From an uncultured Collinsella sp. (lineage in GTDB: Bacteria; Actinomycetota; Coriobacteriia; Coriobacteriales; Coriobacteriaceae), in contig CAJJYO010000044.1 in the NCBI GenBank assembly GCA_905197385.1, positions 1-9,701 on the forward strand: a DNA stretch of 9,701 nucleotides, read 5' to 3'. The position numbers and the translations under genes were made by a program. Under the pieces are notes generated by a model that saw only the letters and a program-made list of their open reading frames with translations, had not been told where the DNA came from and did no database searches. Of the stretch, positions 6,043 through 9,701 are shown piece by piece (the first letter of the stretch is position 1; each line of letters begins with the position of its first letter).

Positions 6043-7359
6043 ATGAAGAACGAAATGAGCAGAAGGCAGTTCCTGGGCTTTGCTGGTTCCGCGGCTGCGG
6101 TTCTTGGTCTGGGTCTCGTGGGCTGCGGTGGTTCTGCAGGCTCCGGCTCCTCTGCTTCTGGTGACGCTGCCGAGGTCTACTTCCTCCAATTCAAGCCCGA
6201 GGTCGACAAGGAGTGGAAGGAGATCGCCAAGGCGTACAAGGAGGAGAAGGGCGTCGAGGTCAAGATCGTGACCGCCGCCTCCAACACCTACGAGGAGAAG
6301 CTCAAGTCCGAGATGTCCAAGAGCTCCGCTCCGACCCTGTTCCAGGTCAACGGCCCCACCGGTCTTAAGAACTGGAAGGATTACTGCGCCGACCTGTCCG
6401 ATACCAAGCTCCGCGGTGAGCTCATTGACGACTCCCTGGCTCTGCAATCCGACGGCAAGGATGTGTGCATCGACTGGGTTCAGGAGAGCTTCGGCATTAT
6501 TTACAACAAGCAGCTGCTCGAGAAGGCTGGCTACAAGGCCGAGGACATCAACTCCTTCGACAAGCTGAAGGCTTGTGCCGACGACATCCAGGCCCGCAAG
6601 GACGAGCTTGGTGTCGAGGGTGCCTTCACTTCCGCCGGCATGGACGACTCCTCCAGCTGGCGCTACACCACCCACCTTGCCAACATGCCGCTCTACTACG
6701 AGTTTGAGAAGGAGCACAACCAGGAGGACGACGAGATCAAGGGTGAGTTCCTCGACAACTACAAGCAGATCTTCGACCTGTACATCACCGACTCCACCTG
6801 CGATCCTTCGCAGCTTGCTTCCAAGACCGGCGACGACGCCACCAACGAGTTCGCAACCGGCAAGGCCGTCTTCTACCAGAACGGCTCTTGGGCCTACTCT
6901 GACCTCGTTAAGGCCGGCATGACCGACGATCAGATTGGCATGATGCCCATCTACATCGGTGTTGACGGCGAGGAGAACCAGGGCCTGTGCTCCGGCGGCG
7001 AGAACTACTGGTGCGTGAGCTCCCAGGCTTCCGAGGATGCTCAGAAGGCCACCGAGGACTTCATGTATTGGTGCGTCACCGCTGACACCCCGACCAGCAT
7101 CATCGCCGACAAGATGGGTCTGACCGCTCCGTTCAAGAGCGCCAAGGAGACCACCAACGTCTTCTCGCAGCAGGCCGTTGCCATGGCCAAGGACGGCAAG
7201 AAGACCGTCGCTTGGGACTTCGTCTACATTCCCTCCGAGGAGTGGAAGAAGAACCTCAAGCAGGCTCTGATTGCCTATGCTGCCGACAACACCAAGTGGG
7301 ACGGCGTCAAGAACGCCTTCGTCGATGGCTGGAAGACCGAGAAGGCCGCTTCCGAGTAA
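6043..7359 (+). CDS. Sugar ABC transporter substrate-binding lipoprotein (family 1, Tat type)
   Basis: A 438-residue extracellular solute-binding protein of the SBP_bac_1 family, which captures a sugar and delivers it to the CUT1 permeases encoded next. The N-terminus has a twin-arginine motif SRRQFLG (Arg7-Arg8), a hydrophobic stretch and lipobox LVGC with Cys28, then a Gly/Ser linker to about residue 40. It is thus predicted to be exported folded by Tat and lipid-anchored. The start at 6043 is chosen because AAAGGG lies nine bases upstream; an in-frame GTG at 6025 lacks such a site, and ATG 6055 would also keep the RR motif. Codons are strongly biased to C/G-ending forms (GAG, AAG, TCC, GAC), more than in the genes to the left, suggesting high expression. 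Family resemblance suggests an oligosaccharide or alpha-glucoside; the ligand is not determined. Confidence 0.92.
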   Translation: MKNEMSRRQFLGFAGSAAAVLGLGLVGCGGSAGSGSSASGDAAEVYFLQFKPEVDKEWKEIAKAYKEEKGVEVKIVTAASNTYEEKLKSEMSKSSAPTLFQVNGPTGLKNWKDYCADLSDTKLRGELIDDSLALQSDGKDVCIDWVQESFGIIYNKQLLEKAGYKAEDINSFDKLKACADDIQARKDELGVEGAFTSAGMDDSSSWRYTTHLANMPLYYEFEKEHNQEDDEIKGEFLDNYKQIFDLYITDSTCDPSQLASKTGDDATNEFATGKAVFYQNGSWAYSDLVKAGMTDDQIGMMPIYIGVDGEENQGLCSGGENYWCVSSQASEDAQKATEDFMYWCVTADTPTSIIADKMGLTAPFKSAKETTNVFSQQAVAMAKDGKKTVAWDFVYIPSEEWKKNLKQALIAYAADNTKWDGVKNAFVDGWKTEKAASE

Positions 7360-7390
7360 GCAGTTGCTGCCCAAGCTATCTGATTAGCGA

Positions 7391-7426
7391 CAGGGGGCGG
7401 GCAGACGTTGGTTTGCCCGCCCCCTG
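7391..7426 (+). other. GC-rich intercistronic hairpin after the binding-protein gene
   Basis: CAGGGGGCGGGCA (7391-7403) and its exact complement (7414-7426) form a 13-base-pair stem with a ten-base loop. No T-run follows; the sequence continues CATATTGAAAGG into the permease ribosome site. Such hairpins between binding-protein and permease genes commonly shield the upstream mRNA from 3' exonucleases or partly attenuate transcription, giving excess binding protein. That role is inferred here. Confidence 0.8.
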
Positions 7427-7446
7427 CATATTGAAAGGACCCTTTT

Positions 7447-8301
7447 ATGGGCAAAGCACTCAAGCGCTGGTGGCCGCTCTTTATGCTGCCCACGTGCCTG
7501 GCGTTTATGATCGGGTTCGTGATCCCTTTTATCCAGGGCTTCTATCTCTCGTTCTGCCAGTTTATTACCATTAACAACACGCATTTTGTCGGTATCAAGA
7601 ATTACGTGCGCGCGCTGTCCGATTCGCAGTTTGCTACGTCGTTCTTCTTTACGGTGGCGTTTGCCTTCCTGTCGACGGTGCTTATCAACGTGATTGCCCT
7701 CGCCATCGCGCAGGCGCTCACCCGCAAGGCGCTCAAGGGCACCAACATCTTCCGTACGATCTTCTTTATGCCTAACCTGATCGGCGGCATCGTGCTGGGC
7801 TACATTTGGCAGATTCTGATCAACTGCCTGCTCTCCAACGTGGGCGCCCAGCTCATCGCCCTTAACTCTGCTGCTGGCTTCTGGGGCCTTATCATCCTGA
7901 CCCTGTGGCAGCAGGTCGGCTACATGATGATTATCTACATCGCTGGTCTGCAGTCCATTCCGTCCGACTACATCGAGGCCGCCAAGGTCGACGGCGCCAC
8001 GGCATGGCAGACGTTTTGGAAGGTTAAGATCCCTAACCTGATGCCGACCATCACCATCTGCCTGTTTCTGTCCATCACCAACGGCTTTAAGCTGTTCGAC
8101 CAGAACCTCGCCCTTACCGGTGGTGCCCCCGCGCACTCCACCGAGATGCTCGCCCTGAACATCTACAACACGTTCTACTCGCGTGCCGGCATTGCATGGC
8201 AGGGCATTGGCCAGGCCAAGGCAGTCATCTTCTGCATCCTGGTCGTAGCCATCTCTATGATCCAGCTTAAGGCCACGAGGTCCAAGGAGGTGCAGCAGTA
8301 A
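7447..8301 (+). CDS. CUT1 sugar ABC transporter permease, MalF type
   Basis: A 284-residue inner-membrane permease with about six membrane segments, the first at about residues 9-34. The cytoplasmic EAA loop reads EAAKVDGATAWQTFWKVKIP from Glu177, with the conserved Gly183 that docks the ATPase. Its place first in the permease pair and its N-terminal form fit the MalF/UgpA/MsmF side of the heterodimer. It lacks the long periplasmic P2 loop of E. coli MalF, as usual in Gram-positive CUT1 systems. GAAAGG (7433-7438) precedes the ATG. Its stop overlaps the start of the next gene by one base (TAATG), implying translational coupling. The sugar is not determined. Confidence 0.93.
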   Translation: MGKALKRWWPLFMLPTCLAFMIGFVIPFIQGFYLSFCQFITINNTHFVGIKNYVRALSDSQFATSFFFTVAFAFLSTVLINVIALAIAQALTRKALKGTNIFRTIFFMPNLIGGIVLGYIWQILINCLLSNVGAQLIALNSAAGFWGLIILTLWQQVGYMMIIYIAGLQSIPSDYIEAAKVDGATAWQTFWKVKIPNLMPTITICLFLSITNGFKLFDQNLALTGGAPAHSTEMLALNIYNTFYSRAGIAWQGIGQAKAVIFCILVVAISMIQLKATRSKEVQQ

Positions 8302-9140
8302 TGAAACGCGATAAGGTTATCAACCGCGCGCTCTCGATCTTCTTTACGATTCTGTCGCTCGCATGGATCTACCCCGTGTTTATGATTGCGCTCAATTCCT
8401 TTAAGAAAGCGACCGCAATCAGCACCACCACGGCGTTCGATCTGCTCACGCCCGAGACGTTCAACGGCCTCGCAAACTACATGCACGCCCTTAACGAGCA
8501 GGGCTTTGCCTCGGCATTTATGTACTCGCTCATCATCACGGTCACGTCGGTCGTGCTGATTCTGGTGTGCTGCTCCATGTGCGCTTGGTACGTAGTGCGC
8601 GTCAACAGCAAGATCTCGAACTTCTTCTATTACCTGTTCGTCTTCTCGATGGTCGTGCCCTTCCAGATGCTCATGTTCACACTGTCCAATTTGGCGGACC
8701 GCATCGGCTTTAACACGCCGTTCAACATCTGCTTTATCTATCTTGGCTTTGGCGCGGGCCTGGCGGTCTTTATGTTCGCCGGCTTTGTAAAGAACATTCC
8801 GCTCGAGATCGAAGAGGCGGCCATGATCGACGGCTGCAACCCGGTCCAGGTGTTCTTTAAGATCGTCCTTCCCATCATGAAGCCCACCTATCTTTCGGTC
8901 GGTATTCTCGAGACCATGTGGGTCTGGAACGACTATCTGCTGCCCTACCTTACCCTCGACTCCACCAAGTACAAGACCATTCCTATCTTGATCCAGTACT
9001 TCCGCGGCGGCTACGGCCACGTCGAGCTCGGCCCCATGATGGCCTGCATCATGATGGTCGTTGTCCCCATCGTCGTCATGTACATCCTCTGCCAGAAGTA
9101 CATCATCGACGGCGTGGTGGCAGGTGCCGTCAAGGGCTGA
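8301..9140 (+). CDS. CUT1 sugar ABC transporter permease, MalG type
   Basis: A 279-residue inner-membrane permease pairing with the protein encoded just before it. The EAA loop EEAAMIDGCNPVQVFFKIVLP begins near residue 171, with Glu172 and Gly178. The preceding LGFGAGLAVFMFAGFVKNIP and the C-terminal WVWNDYLLPYL segment are typical of MalG/UgpE/MsmG. About six membrane segments are visible. The start ATG uses the last A of the upstream stop, and the upstream gene's end (AAGGAGGTG, 8283-8291) supplies a strong Shine-Dalgarno sequence. Equal synthesis of the two permeases is expected. Confidence 0.93.
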   Translation: MKRDKVINRALSIFFTILSLAWIYPVFMIALNSFKKATAISTTTAFDLLTPETFNGLANYMHALNEQGFASAFMYSLIITVTSVVLILVCCSMCAWYVVRVNSKISNFFYYLFVFSMVVPFQMLMFTLSNLADRIGFNTPFNICFIYLGFGAGLAVFMFAGFVKNIPLEIEEAAMIDGCNPVQVFFKIVLPIMKPTYLSVGILETMWVWNDYLLPYLTLDSTKYKTIPILIQYFRGGYGHVELGPMMACIMMVVVPIVVMYILCQKYIIDGVVAGAVKG

Positions 9141-9164
9141 TGCCGTAACTGTTTTGCAAGTTTC

Positions 9165-9191
9165 TGCGGCGCCCCTCAGCGTGGCGCCGCA
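9165..9191 (+). other. GC-rich intercistronic hairpin before the ATPase gene
   Basis: TGCGGCGCC (9165-9173) pairs with GGCGCCGCA (9183-9191) around a nine-base loop. No T-run follows, so it is not a full terminator. It is followed by ATATCGAAAGG, nearly the same as the ATATTGAAAGG after the hairpin before the first permease gene. A processing or stability element is inferred. Confidence 0.7.
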
Positions 9192-9208
9192 TATCGAAAG
9201 GTAAAGAC

Positions 9209-9701
9209 ATGGCCGAGATCGTTCTCAAACATGTTCAGAAGGTGTATCCCAACAACGATTCCAAAAAGAAGGGCTTCTTTGGCAAAAAGAAGAAGACCGA
9301 GGAGAAGAAGCACAACCTCAAGGTTACCGAGGACGGTGTGCTCGCTGTAGAGGACTTCAACCTCACCGTTCACGACCAGGAGTTCATCGTCCTCATTGGC
9401 CCCTCTGGCTGCGGTAAGTCCACGACGATGCGCATGGTCGCCGGCCTGGAGGACATTACCTCGGGCGACGTGCTCATCGATGGTAAGCGCGTCAACGACG
9501 TGGCGCCCAAGGACCGCGACATCGCCATGGTGTTCCAGAGCTATGCTCTGTACCCCAATATGACGGTGTACGAGAACATGGCGTTTACGCTTGAGCTCAA
9601 GAAGGTCCCCAAGGACGAGATCGACCGCAAGGTTCGCTCCGCTGCCGAGATCCTGGGCATTACCGAGTACCTCGACCGTAAGCCCAAAGCGCTTTCGGGC
9701 G
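9209..9701 (+). CDS. Sugar ABC transporter ATPase, MsmK/UgpC type (3' end cut by window)
   Basis: The first 164 codons of an ABC ATPase that powers the CUT1 importer; the frame is open to the window end. The Walker A motif GPSGCGKST spans residues 64-72, the Q-loop [12 protein letters not shown] has Gln110, and the last residues ALSG begin the LSGGQ signature. Walker B and the C-terminal regulatory domain lie beyond the window. Compared with MsmK, about 27 extra, Lys/Glu-rich residues (about 18-44) sit between the first two beta strands; I recall similar insertions in UgpC-type ATPases of other gut bacteria. GAAAGG (9196-9201) precedes the ATG. Encoding the ATPase inside the operon, rather than sharing a distant one, suggests a self-contained transporter, though MsmK proteins can serve several importers. 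Confidence 0.93.
   Translation, partial: MAEIVLKHVQKVYPNNDSKKKGFFGKKKKTEEKKHNLKVTEDGVLAVEDFNLTVHDQEFIVLIGPSGCGKSTTMRMVAGLEDITSGDVLIDGKRVNDVAPKDRDIAMVFQSYALYPNMTVYENMAFTLELKKVPKDEIDRKVRSAAEILGITEYLDRKPKALSG

Noticed and set aside
5935..7374. A 479-codon minus-strand open frame opposite the binding-protein gene
   Set aside because: It mirrors the C/G-ending codon bias of the binding-protein gene, giving a Leu/Val/Gly-rich translation with no recognisable domain. It also runs across the leader and operator region and lacks a ribosome site.
7384..9020. Long minus-strand open frames (7384-8136 and 8175-9020) opposite the two permease genes
   Set aside because: Charged, His/Arg/Asp-rich translations typical of the antisense of membrane-protein genes in GC-rich DNA; no domains seen.
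1..9701. CRISPR array, insertion sequence, toxin-antitoxin or phage-defence module
   Set aside because: No spaced direct repeats, transposase, terminal inverted repeats or defence-type proteins were seen; the window is metabolic and housekeeping in content.

Overview
The window looks like chromosome from a high-GC, gut-type actinobacterium of the class Coriobacteriia; Collinsella or a close relative is my best guess. This is inferred from GC-rich coding with many C/G-ending codons, a CwlM-like peptidoglycan-binding protein, Tat-type lipoproteins and the mix of PTS and CUT1 sugar transporters. No 16S or other taxonomic marker is present.

Left part (1-2336), all on the minus strand: a tRNA-Gln(UUG) gene with its own intrinsic terminator; a 301-residue protein with two peptidoglycan-binding repeats and a C-terminal region that resembles a degenerate amidase (a CwlM-like pseudoenzyme); and a polyprenyl diphosphate synthase. 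The tRNA has an odd acceptor stem: the first three pairs do not form as read.

Middle part (2337-5736): a divergent pair. On the minus strand is an 816-residue fusion of a GlvC-type alpha-glucoside PTS permease (EIIC then EIIB) and a complete Cof-type HAD phosphatase. On the plus strand is a GntR/UTRA regulator most like the trehalose repressor TreR. The 229-base region between them holds two copies of the core GTTTAAACAA, each overlapping a candidate promoter, plus two further dyads. A strong hairpin terminator ends the regulator gene.

Right part (5848-9701), plus strand: a CUT1 sugar ABC importer in the order Tat-lipoprotein binding protein, MalF-type permease, MalG-type permease, MsmK/UgpC-type ATPase (cut by the window end). 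Two more copies of the same operator-like motif lie upstream of the binding-protein gene, 75 bases apart. GC-rich hairpins sit just before the ribosome binding sites of the binding protein, the first permease and the ATPase.

Together the middle and right parts read as one locus for alpha-glucoside-type sugars: a single GntR repressor probably controls itself, a phosphorylating PTS importer with a built-in sugar-phosphate phosphatase, and a non-phosphorylating ABC importer. No glycosidase, phospho-glycosidase or EIIA is visible in the window; these would have to lie elsewhere. The substrate is inferred from family resemblance only.
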